Shown: piece by piece, positions 34,270-45,300 of the stretch
How the letters are laid out: every line of letters begins with the position of its first letter
Numbering within the stretch: the stretch's first letter is position 1
Origin: Paroedura picta
Taxonomy: Eukaryota; Chordata; Lepidosauria; Squamata; Gekkonidae
DNA length: 64,000 nucleotides
Direction of reading: 5' to 3'
Assembly (NCBI RefSeq): GCF_049243985.1
Contig: NC_135382.1
Location: forward strand, 21,494,990-21,558,989
Position numbers and translations under genes: made by a program
The notes under the pieces: model-generated
Told to the model about the DNA's origin: nothing
The model's database searches: none
Seen by the model: the letters and a program-made list of their open reading frames with translations, nothing else

Positions 34270-34580
34270 TACATTCTCCTGTCGGGAATTCCAAAAATTA
34301 ATTTTCCCCCTTTGATTGCCAAGCAGCCTCAGAGAACTGACGTTGCATGAATAACAGTTTAATCTTCACACGGCATCCACTGGACCTCTTTGCTCCTTAA
34401 TTGTACAAGCACTATTTCTCATCACCTGTGGCTTATTCTGAAGCCGCAGCCGCCTTGATCTCTGGCTTTTTCTAAATTACCGGGGGACTCCTGCAAAATC
34501 AGGGTCTGCCGGCTCATTTCTGAGCCATGAGACAAGCAATTCTAATTATTTATCGGATCAGAGTATCTGCAGAAGACAGG
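34270..34580. other. Candidate conserved non-coding block
   Basis: No repeat is recognised. TTGCATGAATAACAGTTTAA, CACCTGTGGCTTATTC and CAATTCTAATTATTTATC carry octamer-, E-box- and homeodomain-like words. Confidence 0.28.
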
Positions 34581-34785
34581 AGTGGGATTGCTTCACCTGA
34601 AACAGCCATTGTCCTTTCAAATCGACTGTGACTGCGGCCCTGCAATGAAAGATCGGCAAACTCAGAGTCTTCTGGTACCTTCAGGACCAACAAGAATTTT
34701 GACAGAGAGTCCAAGCTCCCTTGGTCAGAAATCAAAAAGAGTGTGTGTATGCATTGCTACATAGGGGCCTGCAATCACAGCAGGG

Positions 34786-34835
34786 GAAGGGGCCAACCAC
34801 AGGTAAACCGGAAGGGGCCAACCACAGGTAAACCG
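34786..34835. repeat. 25-bp perfect tandem duplication
   Basis: Two identical 25-bp units (start GAAGGGGCCAACCAC) lie at 34786-34810 and 34811-34835. No divergence suggests a recent event. Confidence 0.95.
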
Positions 34836-35091
34836 GAATCTGCTGCTCAATTTAAACAAGAAGCAGGTGGGCACAGGTTATTTAGTGGTTTGTTAGACTA
34901 TTTCTCTCCTGCTTTTCCTCTTGGCTCAAGGCTAGGGTTGTCCAGGAATATCTTTAGCTGCACTTTGGCACCTCAGGAACCTGTGGGAGGAAATGGTGAG
35001 GGAAGGAATATGTGCTACAATCATGCTGGATTGCCTATCTCACTTTTTGTTAGAAGTAGAAGTGACACAGAGAAGTGACACAGAGATGTTA

Positions 35092-35393
35092 GCGATCCCC
35101 AACCCGTGGGCCGTGGACCACATGTGGTCCATCGACTAATTGGAGGTGGGGCCCGAAGGACGCCCCCCCCCGGCCCCTTACAACACACTTTGGGTGTCAT
35201 TGTCTCCCATCACTCCCAGATGGGACTATCTTGTTACAGAGAAACAAGCTCAGGGTTCCCATTGATTTGTCATTGTCATGAGTTAAAATTTCCATGAAAA
35301 TAAAATGTTCCTTATGTTCATTGTTGTGGCGTGTCTGTATCTTATTTTGAAGGGATGTTTAAACATTACCATAGCGATCAGAGAGCATTAGGG
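35092..35393. mobile_element. Probable hAT-type relic next to another hAT copy
   Basis: It starts GCGATCCCCAACCCGTGGGC, a typical hAT end pattern. An A/T-rich interior with AATAAAATGTTCC follows. The right end is not clear because it abuts the 35394 element. No target duplication was found. Confidence 0.45.
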
Positions 35394-35504
35394 CAGTGGT
35401 TGAGAGTAGAGGAGTAAACTACCCCCCCCCACCCACCCACCGGGCCTCAGTAAAATTGGCAAGCGTTGAGTGGTCCCCGGTGATAAAAAGGTTGGGGACC
35501 ACTG
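35394..35504 (-). mobile_element. Internally deleted relative of the 19718 hAT element
   Basis: The right end (TGATAAAAAGGTTGGGGACC and ACTGC) and the sub-terminal CCGGGCCTCAGTAAAATT match the reverse complement of the left end of 19718-20061. The outer 10 bp (GGGCAGTGG and CCACTGCCC) form inverted repeats. Confidence 0.7.
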
Positions 35505-35854
35505 CCCTATGCCACTTACAGTTTGAGCAGGAAGTGGCATGGGTGCACCAGCATGATGCCAATGGGCCAGGCCTCCTCCCTTTATTCCTTTTGGGAGTTG
35601 TCATCTGCAGCCTGGCAACCTGACTCAAGGTGGTGAATTAATCAGTAATGTAAAGCATGTAGAATAAGATGAAGTTCTAATAACCCCTCCCCCCCCTCAA
35701 AAAAAAAGTACCCCATCTAAAGCCTTGGTAAATACAATGGCTTTGCAACAGCTCCTAAAAACTTTTAGAGTTGGCATGTGCACTCACAGGGACCCACATG
35801 CACACACAGAGAGATTCTCTGTAGTTCATTCCACTGAGCGTGACCAACAGTAGA

Positions 35855-36350
35855 ATTTTATTTGTATTTATTTATTTATTACATGTCTATACCCCCCTCC
35901 AGTAAGCTGGCTCGGTGAGGGGTTCATCATATTAAAACATCATAATAACAACATAAAGTGTTTAACAATTAATTCAAGTTTCTAAAAAAATAACATTTAA
36001 AATTAAATTTAGAATTAAATTGAAGCGACTATTTAAGTTCATGTCAGCAACAGTACCAGCATCCTTGCCAGACTTCCCGGAGCTAGACTGTGGTCAGGGG
36101 ACTTCTGTAGTAGGGGGGACAGGCAGTCGATGTTGTTGTTTCATTGGCCCCACCAATAAGCCTGGCGAAACAGCTCCATCTTGCAGGCCCCGCAGAACTA
36201 TGCTAGCTCCGTCAGGGCTTGGATCTGCTCTGGGAGCTCGTTCCACCAGGTAGGGGACAGAACAGAGAATGTCCTGGCCTTGGTTGAGGCCATGGACTAC
36301 TCTAACTCATGCCAGGTGGGCAGCCCTAAATTGGGGGACAACTAGCAGGT
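35855..36350 (-). pseudogene. L2-type LINE 3' end
   Basis: TATTTATTTATTTATTACAT at the left is the inverted tail. At the right, GGCGAAACAGCTCCATCTTG, GGGAGCTCGTTCCACCAGGT and GAGAATGTCCTGGCC mirror the C-terminal coding part found at 18080-18200. The copy is heavily decayed. Confidence 0.75.
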
Positions 36351-36429
36351 TCCAAGTTGTTGACCACAGCTTACCTAAGCAGCACTGCACCACTTTGATG
36401 TAACATAGCCCTCTGCTGTTATGTACATA

Positions 36430-36690
36430 CTAGATTCAAAGCCTGTTCATCAGAACGGGCTTTGAAAGGCCCCCCACCCCCGTCATGGCCACCTTCTCCC
36501 CCCCCCATGGCGGTGGCGGCAGCGCGGCCTTCCCGCCAGGCCTAGAAGCACACTTGGGGGGAGGCCTCCCTCTGTACTCACGCTGTCGCACCTTCCGATT
36601 GGGCCCTCACCCGGACCAGCCCTGCCCACTCCCCGCCCACTTAGCCCTTAACCAATTATTTATACAGCTCCCCAAGTGGTTTAAAGAGTG
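36430..36690. repeat. Second copy of the hairpin-led GC-rich repeat
   Basis: It starts CTAGATTCAAAGCCTGTTC with a 14-bp hairpin (36435-36448/36453-36466, 13 of 14, loop of 4). The end includes CCACTTAGCCCTTAACCAAT and GTGGTTTAAAGAG, parallel to 14457-14895. The middle hairpins are mostly lost. Confidence 0.55.
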
Positions 36691-37989
36691 TGCATTTGTC
36701 TCATGTGCAGCTGTCCAAATACCCATCTGTCTAAACGACACAACCCAGGCTCGGAAGATACATAATCCTGGAATGCGAAAGCTTTGGGAAGGTATGTGGT
36801 GCCTCATGTAAGTGAATGTTACTGCTCTCTGAGAGAAATCTGGGTGCAGGATAGAATCTATGCAGACCGGAACTCATTTTAGCCCATGTAGGTTACCGTC
36901 ACATAGTAGGCCGATTTAGGCATAATCCGATTGAAACCTCATGCGTGAAAAATGCCCACAGACTTTCTCAGTAAGACTGAAATCTCTAACAAGGACTGCG
37001 GAGAAGCGCCAGAGACGATGGAAGGAAGAGAAATATTAAAGAAGCACAAGATTTGGATTTAAAAGTTTGTTTGCTGTGAATAGCAAGTGTTTTGTTTCTG
37101 GCTGATGCCCCCAAAGCTGAAAATAGATTAAGTTCTGCTTAACCAGCAAGATGTTGACGGGAAAAGCCGTGCTGTAGAGTTGGCAGAGATTAAGCCACTT
37201 CCTCCTATGAGTTCAGCAACCGATATTGTTGCTGTTGTTGTCTCTGGGGAAGGTGGTTTTATTTATTTTATTTTTTTTTAAAAACACATTCTGTTCTTTA
37301 AAAGGCTATTTTTAAAATGGGTTTCATTTCTGTTTCCTTCTTTTATGCTGATCCAATATTTTTAAAGCACTTTGCAGAAGTTACACAGATTGTTTCCCCC
37401 TCCCTTGGGTTTATTGTGTAGCTATTATTACTAAACATTTACTCGGTTCGAGATAGCCCCAGGCATTTTGCCGTCTCAAGAGGATGAGCAGCACATTTGG
37501 AGAAGGGCTGACCGGGATTTGCAGCAATGCTGCAGAGGCCATGGGCAGCCCGAGGAAAAGGCCCTAGCATCTTCCGCAGCATTGCATGGGAAAGAGCTCT
37601 TGTTTCCAGGATTATTGGGGGGGGGTGTGTGTCTTGGTCAAGACACCCTTAGCAATAGTTACCATGGAAAAGTCATACCATACAGTCTGGTCTGACTCCC
37701 TCTTTATCTGTTCAAGGAGGGTAGCCAAACTGTGGCTCTCTATGGACATCTGGAGAGTCACATTTTCTGTACCACTGTCATAGGTCATTCTTTCTCTCCT
37801 ATTTTATCCTAACAACAGCCTTTTAAGGTAAGTTGGGTGTGAGAGTGTATGCCTGGCCTAATAACACCCAGAGTTTCCACGGCCAAATATGGTTTCTTTG
37901 TTCTCCCAGAATGCAGCTTGACACAACCCACTGGCCTTCGTGCTTTGCTTCCAAAACTTAGAGAAATTTAACATCTCCACATACTACAG

Positions 37990-38205
37990 CCAGTGTGGTG
38001 TAGCTGTTGTAGTATCTGTGAGATACAGTTTCGAATCCCCACTCTGCTATTGAAGCTTGCCAGGTGACCTTCGGCCACCCATGCACTCTCAACTTAACCT
38101 ACCACACAGGATTGTTGTGAGGGTAAAATGGAGGAGAGGAGAATGATGGGAGCCACTTTGGGTTCTCACTTTTCTTCCAAGTGAGAAGGATATAAATGAA
38201 GGAAA
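37990..38205 (+). mobile_element. tRNA-derived SINE, TGGAGGAGAGGAGAATGATG family
   Basis: The head is CAGTGTGGTGTAGCTGTTG, the B-box TTTCGAATCCCC, the body TTGTTGTGAGGGTAAAATGG, and the end AAGGATATAAATGAA. A 3' piece is at 55365-55450. Confidence 0.75.
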
Positions 38206-38393
38206 GAAAGAAAATGAATAATCCACAAATTCGAGATGCATGAGTGGTTTTATTTCTAAAAATTATGCTGCTTTTCCACGCTATCAGGGTCTATAAGGCC
38301 TCAAGCATTTTAAAAAAATAACACACTTGAGCAATTAAAATACTTACATTTAAAATACATAAACCATACTAGAATGAAGGCTAGTAACTACTA

Positions 38394-38900
38394 ATGGGGG
38401 CATGCCAAATAAAACAGAGGGAGGATCAGACCCTGCAGGACCCCACAATTCAGGCCTTGTTAGGAAGCTCTATCCTCCCCAATAACAACCCTCTGTGAGC
38501 CTCCCTGGGGGAAGGAGGTGAACCAACTAAGGGCAGTGCCCTTTACCCCCAGCGAGGCAAGCCAGTCCATCAGGATCAAATGGTCGATTGTATTGAAGGC
38601 CGCTGATAGACCCAGAAGAATCAATAGTGATGCCATGTCTTTATCCAGATGTAAACAGAGATCATCAACCAAAGCAACCAGTGCTGTCTCATTGCCTGAA
38701 GCATGATTGAAAAGGACTTAGGTCAGATACCTCTTCAAGAAAACCTGGAGCTGCCCAGATAATACTTGCTCAAATACCAGTAGATTAGACACTGGGCAAT
38801 AATTGGTCAACTCCTTTGAATCTAAGGAGGGTTTCTTTAGCAAAATTCTATTAATTGCCTCCTTGCGGGAGCTTAAGAAACATTAACAGACACTTCAAGG
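38394..38900 (-). pseudogene. L2-like LINE reverse transcriptase fragment
   Basis: The minus strand reads LILLGLSAAFNTIDHLILMD, then LASLGVKGTALSWFTSFPQG. This matches the LDLSAAFDTIDH...GVKGTALSWF reverse transcriptase block. Both ends are truncated and stops occur upstream. Confidence 0.85.
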
Positions 38901-39574
38901 GATGGCCCAAGACACCATGGAAAGCTTCATTTGCCTGTTTCACACATTAAACTATCACAGGGGCAGCACATTTCTTTCTGCAGACTGTTGTCAACACTAC
39001 ATGCCAGTCACTAGCGTGCTGCTCACTCTCACAAAGCAAGGCCATTCCAAAAAGACTTGAAGGAATGTGAAAAAGGGAAGCACAATCCTATGCAAAATGA
39101 ACCAGGTCTAAGCCTGTTTATTTCAATGGGCTCAAAAGGGATCCAACTCTACACTGGATTTCAGAGTGAGGCTTAGAGCAAGGCAGAGAAGATATAGGGG
39201 TCTGGGCTTTTTTTTGCTACTTCATTGATTTACTTTTTGCAATTGATCCACTCCCTTGCTAAAGAAGGGGGGTTTGTTCCCCACATGAGCAGGCCACACT
39301 TTCAGTCCTCCCCTAGTTTGGTTATTAGTGAGTGCTAACTTAAAGTTAGGGTTCACCTTCTGAGGCAAGGCCATAACTTTCCTACACTGCTGCAACTTGA
39401 AGTTGGGGCTACATCAGGAATTTAATTCCAGAAGATCAGCCATGTTACAGTGCAATATGAAGCATGTATACTCAAAAGTAAGTCCCACAGAGTTCAATTG
39501 CAGTAACGTTAATCAGGAGCCCCGGGGAACCCAAAAGACCAACAACAGCTGAAAATACCTTCTGGTGATTTTTA

Positions 39575-39700
39575 AAGAAGAAGAGCTGGTTTGTATATCC
39601 CACTTTTTACTACCTGAAGGAGTCTCAAAATGCCTCCCCTTCCTTTCCTCTCCTAGCAAACAGACACCTGTGAGGAAGGTGAAGCTGAGAGAGCTTGATT
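39575..39700 (-). mobile_element. tRNA-derived SINE, 3' part (inverted)
   Basis: AAGAAGAGCTGGTTTGTATA, CCTGAAGGAGTCTCAAAATG and AGACACCTGTGAGGAAGG belong to the TTC-tailed family. Confidence 0.65.
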
Positions 39701-39924
39701 GAGATGATTAATACATAGAGTATTTGAGATATATGATATTGTAATACAACAAAAGTTTAGATACCGGCTTTTCTTTGTAAGTAGAGTTGGAAGTCTTTTT
39801 TTAAAATGACATTATACTCATTTTTCTTTTCTTTTTTTCTCTTACTATTTTTCTCATATGTATTTGCTGTTCTGTAATTTCTATGTAACTTTTTTCTGTA
39901 TTAATAAAATTAATTAAAAAAGAG

Positions 39925-40420
39925 ATGATTAAGGAGCTGCAACACCTTTCCTATGAGGACAGGCTAACGAGTCTGGGGCTTTTCCATTTAGAAAAATGAC
40001 ATGATATAGATGTATATAGTAATACATAGTATGGAGAAAGTGAATAGAGAAAAGTTCTTCCACTCCCATAATCCTAGAAGTCAGGTGCGCCAAATGCAGT
40101 TGAGGCTTCTCTAGACTGTTCTTTAGTCAGTGAAGAATTGTGGAATTCACAAAGTGCTGGTTAAAAAGCACAGAGGGATTTCAATGGGGATTAGCCAGAT
40201 TCAGGGGGAGTGATCCCTCAATCACTACTAGCAATAGTAACTACAGGGGAACTTCCACATTCAGAGGGAATAAATGTCTGAATACCAATACTAAAAAGTA
40301 CCACAGGAGGTAAGCTTAGCCTCTGTTTGAAGGCTTTCCAGGGCAACTGGTGAGCCACTGTGTGAAGCAGAATGCTGGACCACTGGTCTGATCCAGCAGG
40401 GCTCTCCTGGTATTCTTTAA
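39925..40420 (+). mobile_element. CR1/L3-like LINE 3' fragment
   Basis: CTATGAGGACAGGCTAACGA, GTCTGGGGCTTTTCCATTTA and GACCACTGGTCTGATCCAGC follow the order of CR1-group 3' ends. The copy is heavily decayed. Confidence 0.6.
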
Positions 40421-40474
40421 AAGGCAAGGCGGTGTGAAATGGCACATACTTTTCCAGATCCGTTGTGATGGAAT

Positions 40475-40640
40475 AAAAGTTGGATTTTATACCTTGCATT
40501 CCCCGACCCGAAGGAGTCTTACAATCACCTTCCTGTCCTCTCCCTGCAACAGACACCCTGTTAGGTAGATGCTGAGAGAGCTCTGAGCTCTGTGAGAACA
40601 GCTCAAGCAAGACTGTGACTAGCCCAAGGTCACCCAGATA
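40475..40640 (-). mobile_element. tRNA-derived SINE, partial (inverted)
   Basis: CCGAAGGAGTCTTACAATCA, CAACAGACACCCTG and CAAGGTCACCCAGAT are the inverted body. The tRNA head is missing. Confidence 0.7.
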
Positions 40641-40984
40641 TTACATAATATCTTTGGCACCTTCGCCTTGGCTAGGGTCTTAAGGCCCAGTCTAATAGAT
40701 CAGGTGATTCCCCATTCCAAAGGTAATGTAGCTAACCCATTGCCTAGGAGGGGCTCCTCCTCCCCCAGGGGCTACTCCTCACAGATGTCCACTCTTATGC
40801 GTGTAGCATTTGCAACCTTGCAGATAGCAACAGACGATTACGGCCCCCACGGAGCGCTGCAAAGACCCTTTTGCTCATAGTCTCAGGAAGAGTGCTTGCA
40901 CTCGAAAGCTCATGCCTTGAATAAATCTTGGTCTTAAAGGTGCCCCTGGACTCTGACTTTATTATCCTTTTGTTCTGCGGCATT

Positions 40985-41334
40985 CCGATATCAGCATACG
41001 TGACGCTTTGGTCATCTGAGACGCTTTGGTCAAGCCACGTTTGATTAGGGCACATTGCGAGATTTTACGAGGTCGACTTTGTGGCCCCCGCAGGCAGGAA
41101 AGAGCCGGAACCACAGTGCGGAAAAGCTGAAACAAACCGCCCTGTCGCTGAACGTTATTTTCGTACAACGTTTCTATTTGCCACAAGCGCTCCGAAACGT
41201 TGCCTATTCTCAAACGGATACGTTTCTTGCGCTGCACCGTTTCCATGAAAGTTCCAGCGTAAACGCCCTGAGCGGCAAGGGAGGGCGTTTTTAATAGTAA
41301 AACAAATGAAATGAAATTAATACTATAAATAAAC
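40985..41334. promoter_or_regulatory. CpG-bearing shoulder upstream of the PEPD promoter
   Basis: This 350-bp stretch is not recognisably repetitive and has many CpGs (repeated ACGTT, CGTTTC and GCGCT words). It contains a 13-bp direct repeat GACGCTTTGGTCA at 41002-41014 and 41020-41032, and an ACGTGACG word near 40999. It may be the distal part of the promoter or an upstream-antisense start region. Function is inferred only from composition and position. Confidence 0.35.
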
Positions 41335-41412
41335 AAAATAAATCTTATGAGCTGTCGTAGTCCGCCACGAGCCTTTGGAGAAGGGCGGCATATAAACTCG
41401 AAAATAAAGAAA
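41335..41412 (+). mobile_element. L2-type LINE 3' tail fragment
   Basis: The fragment reads like an L2 3' end: a conserved GCCGCC/CCGCCACGAGCC-like stretch, then GGGCGGCATATAAA and an A-rich AAATAAAG end. It stops right at the GC-rich PEPD promoter block. Confidence 0.55.
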
Positions 41413-41414
41413 CA

Positions 41415-41960
41415 GACGCTGCCGGATGGATTTTTTTAAGTCATTTTATTTTCAATTGCCTTTGGCAAACAAGGGCGCCCCGCCCCCTGCCCCGCCCCTC
41501 CCCTCCCCTCCCCGGGACAAGCCGCCTGAGCAGGGGACTCCCCTAAGCGGCCAGTTGCCCGGAGCAACCAGGCCCCGCCCCCCGCCCCTCCCTCCTTCGC
41601 TTCTCATAAGAGGGCGACGCGCCCAGCGGTGGTCATATGACTGAGCGAGACGGCGAGGCAACATGGCTGCGTCCGAAGGGTAAGCTGGCGCGGAGAAGCT
41701 GCCTGGCTGCTGGGGCGGGCCAGGCGCTCTGCAGAGGGGAAAGCAGGCTTGGCTCACGGGCCCCGGCCCCGGAGAGACTCTCTCTTGGCCTCCCGTTCGG
41801 GCCTGTTTTGGCCCCCAGGAAGCACACGTGTGAATCCTTCCCCGCGTGTTCAGAACTTAGGCGCAGCAGTGCCGTGGCTCTGGGGCACGGGAATGCAAGT
41901 GCACACGGGCGGGCCCTGCATGCTGCTCCTCGGTAGCCGCCTTGGCTTTGCAGGCAGCCT
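41415..41960 (+). promoter_or_regulatory. CpG-island promoter of PEPD
   Basis: This block is strongly GC- and CpG-rich compared with the flanks. It carries several GC-box-like runs (CCGCCCC, CCCGCCCC, CCCCGCCCC between about 41478 and 41592), as expected for TATA-less housekeeping promoters using Sp/KLF factors. A 10-bp palindrome GTCATATGAC lies at 41632-41641, 21 bp before the start codon. The block covers exon 1 and the first few hundred bases of intron 1. No TATA box is evident. The transcription start is probably between about 41590 and 41655, but this is inference. Confidence 0.8.
41663..41679 (+). CDS. PEPD: PEPD (prolidase) exon 1, coding part
   Basis: The ATG at 41663 sits in a good context (GGCAACATGG) and codes M-A-A-S-E plus the first two bases of a glycine codon. 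A GTAAGC donor follows at 41680. Joined to exon 2 it reads [16 protein letters not shown], against human [16 protein letters not shown] from memory, with the intron at the same place. Prolidase is a cytosolic, manganese-dependent M24B dipeptidase that splits X-Pro and X-Hyp dipeptides in the last step of collagen and dietary peptide recycling. The 5' UTR start cannot be fixed from sequence alone. It lies inside the GC-rich block just upstream. The short first coding exon and long first intron (7186 bp) mean ORF-based searches miss it. Confidence comes from splice frame, position and CpG context together. Confidence 0.93.
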
Positions 41961-43704
41961 CCAGCCCCATTCTTGCTAGGGAGGTTATGGCGTGCGCAGT
42001 ATGGCAGGTTCTTGGGCGGTGAGAACAGCAGGGCCCTTGCTCAGTTCAGCATTTGCTTGGGTCAGGCTCTTTCTCTTCTCTCCCCCCCCCCTCCAGTTCA
42101 ATCTCCAGCACTGCCAGTTAAAAGGCAATGTGTGATGCGAAAATCCTCTTTCAGAGAGTGGCTGCTGATGGGCATAGTCGGCACCAGCCTTGTTAGACCC
42201 GTGGCCTCACTCAATATAAGGCAGCTTCATGTGGATCCTGGGAATACCGCTTTAAATTATAGCTGGAACTCACCGTGGCCAGTTCTGTTGTGGAATTCTA
42301 GTACACTTCCACCAGTTCCTTGTTTTTAGACAAACCCTAGACACACCTGGCATCAGAAGTCAGTGAAGCAATGCATCATGAGGGGACACCCCTGCATAGT
42401 CGCTAGTGATGTGCAATTAGAATTGTTAGTTTGTACATAGTTTTCTTCCTTGATTTCTTGTTTCTCTCCCTGTGCTCAAGGCAGCCTTCAGCAGTGGAAT
42501 AAAATAATGTATTTGAAACACTGTTTCCTGTGGTTTTGTCTGTGAAATGTGACCTTATTTGCACCAGCTGTTCCTGTTAGGCCTTTGGGGGGAGATGACT
42601 TTCAAAAGGGCTGTTGTGCATGGATGCGTGATAGGAGTTGTCACGTTGTATCTATCAAGGGCTCTCCATGGTAAGATTAAGTACGGTGTGGTTGTGTCTT
42701 TTTTCTGTATTAATGCATATGTAAGTATTATGTGCCACTGTGTAGCTTTGCCATCCTGCCGGTGACCAAGGGTTTTGAGTAGCAGCTTTCCTAAGTCCTC
42801 TTCAACTTCAAAAGTCTACCTGGCTTCTGAAACAAAATATGTCCCTTTCTCAACGCACCTTGTTTCCCATTGAAGCCCGACTGTGAGAGAGCAAGAGCGT
42901 ATATTCTCCATTAGGTGAGCAGCCTGCAACTATTAGGAATGATCCTGTGTATAACAGATTACTCAACTATGCTGATGTCCATCTGTAAAATATTGGCAGG
43001 GGAGGGTTCTGTACAGCTTACAGAATTAAAGGGTAGGTCCGGTGTTTCTGGCAAGCATTTCTTTTTCCAGATAAACACATCTTTTCTTCTTGTATCTTAC
43101 TTTCCCCGAAGCCTATTTGGTCCATATTTCCAAGATTCCAAAATTTAGCCTGATATCTGGTGTTCATAAAACAACATGTACTAAATAGGTTAAAAACATT
43201 ATTAATCTTAATGCCCCAACTAGTATTTCCAGAGAGTGGGATTTGGCATTAGGAGCTCGTCTTTCCATCTTCAAAAGAGGGGGGGGGGGGGAGATATCAG
43301 CATAATAAACCCTATCAGTCATTGGTTTGCCCTTTTTTACTTCCCGTCTGCCTTGCAGTGGCATCTTTTCCCATTTCTCCAAAGGAGGTGAGATTGGCCT
43401 TGGCCAGACCCCACCCCAGCCTGGTAGAATGCACTCCTGAGGGACATCACAACCTTAATCAGTTTTGTGGGGCTTGTAAGCTGGAGCTATCCCACCATGC
43501 TTATCATTGGGGTCCAAAATAACAGCCACCATTGAATGTTGGCCTCACTAGAGAGAGCTGGAAAGACAAGCACCTGGTGCCAAAAACCCTGTCTGGAAAT
43601 ATTATTTGGGGGCATTTAAACTATTTTGTATATGGTGTTTTATGAATGCTGTTACTCATCCTCACGAACACTGGGCTAAAAATAAAACTTTATTATTATA
43701 TTAT

Positions 43705-43835
43705 TTATTTGGCCCCTGCAAAGTAGGTGACGGTGATGTGAAAGACCCTTGAGAGCAGCTGGCAGTCTGAGAAGGTAATACTGAGCTTGGTGGACCAAGG
43801 GTTTGATTCAGTGAAAGGCAGCTTCATGTATTCAC
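43705..43835 (+). mobile_element. tRNA-derived SINE 3' part, GGCAGCTTCATGTG family
   Basis: GTGAAAGACCCTTGAGAGCA, TGGACCAAGGGTTTGATTCA and GGCAGCTTCATGTATTC are the family's 3' half. The final stretch also appears alone near 42215-42232. Confidence 0.65.
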
Positions 43836-43894
43836 TGGCCATTTCTTTGTCCTAGACTTCAAAATATCTCAGAATTCTAGGTTTGCTTGATGGC

Positions 43895-44045
43895 CAGGGT
43901 GGTGTGCTGGATAGAGCATTGGACTAGGATCTGGACAACCCAGGTTTGAGTCCGTGCTGAGCCATGGAAGTCTACTGCGTGACCTTGGGCCACCAACACA
44001 CACTTTGACTAGCCTATCTTTCAGAGTTGCTGGAGATAATGACGT
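43895..44045 (+). mobile_element. tRNA-derived SINE, 5' part
   Basis: The head GGTGGTGTGCTGGATAGAGC, the B-box CAGGTTTGAGTCCG and the body GACCTTGGGCCACC are of the same family as 37990-38205. Confidence 0.75.
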
Positions 44046-45004
44046 AACCTGCCTTTGTGTACCCCACTGAAATCCCTTCCTTCCCCAGGGTCCATACCCA
44101 AAATCTCCAGGTATTTCCCAACCTAGAGCTGGCAGCCCTTCTAGTAGCCTTGGGGCATTCTGGGAGTCATATATTTCCACTGTCATATGCTCCTGGTTCA
44201 GGGAGCTACTTGAGTAATCTTTGGGACTCATCCTTTCCCCTTCCTCATCTTGCCAACTGCCCCTTTTAAAGTTCTTCTTTTCCTCTTCGGTCTTGCTCTG
44301 CCTGTTGCTAGGGGAGTTCCTATATAAAGAGGCAAGCCAGGGTGTTACAGGGTGCAGCATGACAGGGCAGATGTTTAGACTTGTTCGTTTTGGCTCCAGA
44401 GACGCCGGTGGTAAACCAGTTTGGAGGAATCCTGAACCCACAATTCAAAGTAAGATCTGACTCTGGGAGTGAAGAGCGAACTGGATCTGTGTCATGTCTG
44501 TGGTCAGAGTCATTGGAGTGTTGTTCATCTGGGTGGCTTGATTTGAAATCAAGGTGACTTTAAATCCAGTTACTCAGTTTGCAATTCACGTTTCCTGAAA
44601 AAGTATGCCTACTGGCGAGGTGATATAAACAGGCTTTCTATAACCATGGAATGCCTGTCCTGGAATGGTCTGAAATGGTTTTAAAAATGGGCTTTGTAAG
44701 AGGTGGCAGGCAGGAGGGCGTGAGAAAGTGGCCGCGGCTCCCTTTGGCCCGCAAAGTGGGCGAAAGGGAGTGGGAAGCCCCCCCCCCCCCGCTGGCAGCG
44801 ACTGGGTTTTGTGGCAGGGAGGCTGCAAACTCCCCCCTCCCCGGCTCCCTCCCATCAGGAGCATACCTGCAGGCTGCAAAGCCCTGTTGCTGCCTCTCTC
44901 CTTGTGGGCGACAATGGAGGCTGCAGCCACAAGGCTTCTAGCAGGCAAGGAGGGAGGGTGGGAGCTGGAGGGGGAGGGTAGACCTGGATGGACAAGGCCC
45001 CGGA

Positions 45005-45300
45005 CAGTTTCCTCCCAGGAGGCTGTTTCCCAAATATATAAGGGAGTGAAATAATGTTAAGGATATTAAAAATTTGTTAAACTTTTATTGGGTGATATGA
45101 CCATGTATGGTCATGTTGAGCTCCCCCTCCTCCCCAAATGGGCAATGATGGGCCCAGAGGGGGTTGGAAGGGGAGGGGCATGTACACAGCTATGATTCCT
45201 GACCATATCTTGCACGATCACCCAATTTCTGGGGTTTCTCAAAGCCTGAGGAATGTATCAGAGCTTTGTCAAGGGTAAAAAAGTTGAGAAAGCCTGCTGT
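45005..45300 (+). repeat. TTTCTCAACC-ended MITE-like repeat (PEPD intron 1)
   Basis: The order TATGACCATGTATGGTCATG, CAATGATGGGCCCAGAGG, TTCTGGGGTTTCTC and GTTGAGAAAGCCTG matches the other copies. The central ATGACCATGTATGGTCAT is an 18-bp palindrome-like word. A partial copy (CCATATTCTGCAGGATC to GCTGAGAATGGCTGG) is at 46165-46275. Confidence 0.65.

Noticed and set aside
34786-34835. CRISPR-like repeat array
   Set aside because: There are only two directly adjacent units without spacers, in a vertebrate context.
1-41400. Coding exons of CHST8 or another neighbour
   Set aside because: No sulfotransferase-like or other non-repeat protein segment was seen. The neighbour is inferred only from human gene order.
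43869-44441. 190-codon open frame on the minus strand, the longest in the window
   Set aside because: It crosses a SINE (43895-44045) and a fragment of the AGGGTTGCCA repeat, has no recognisable domain, and lies in PEPD intron 1.
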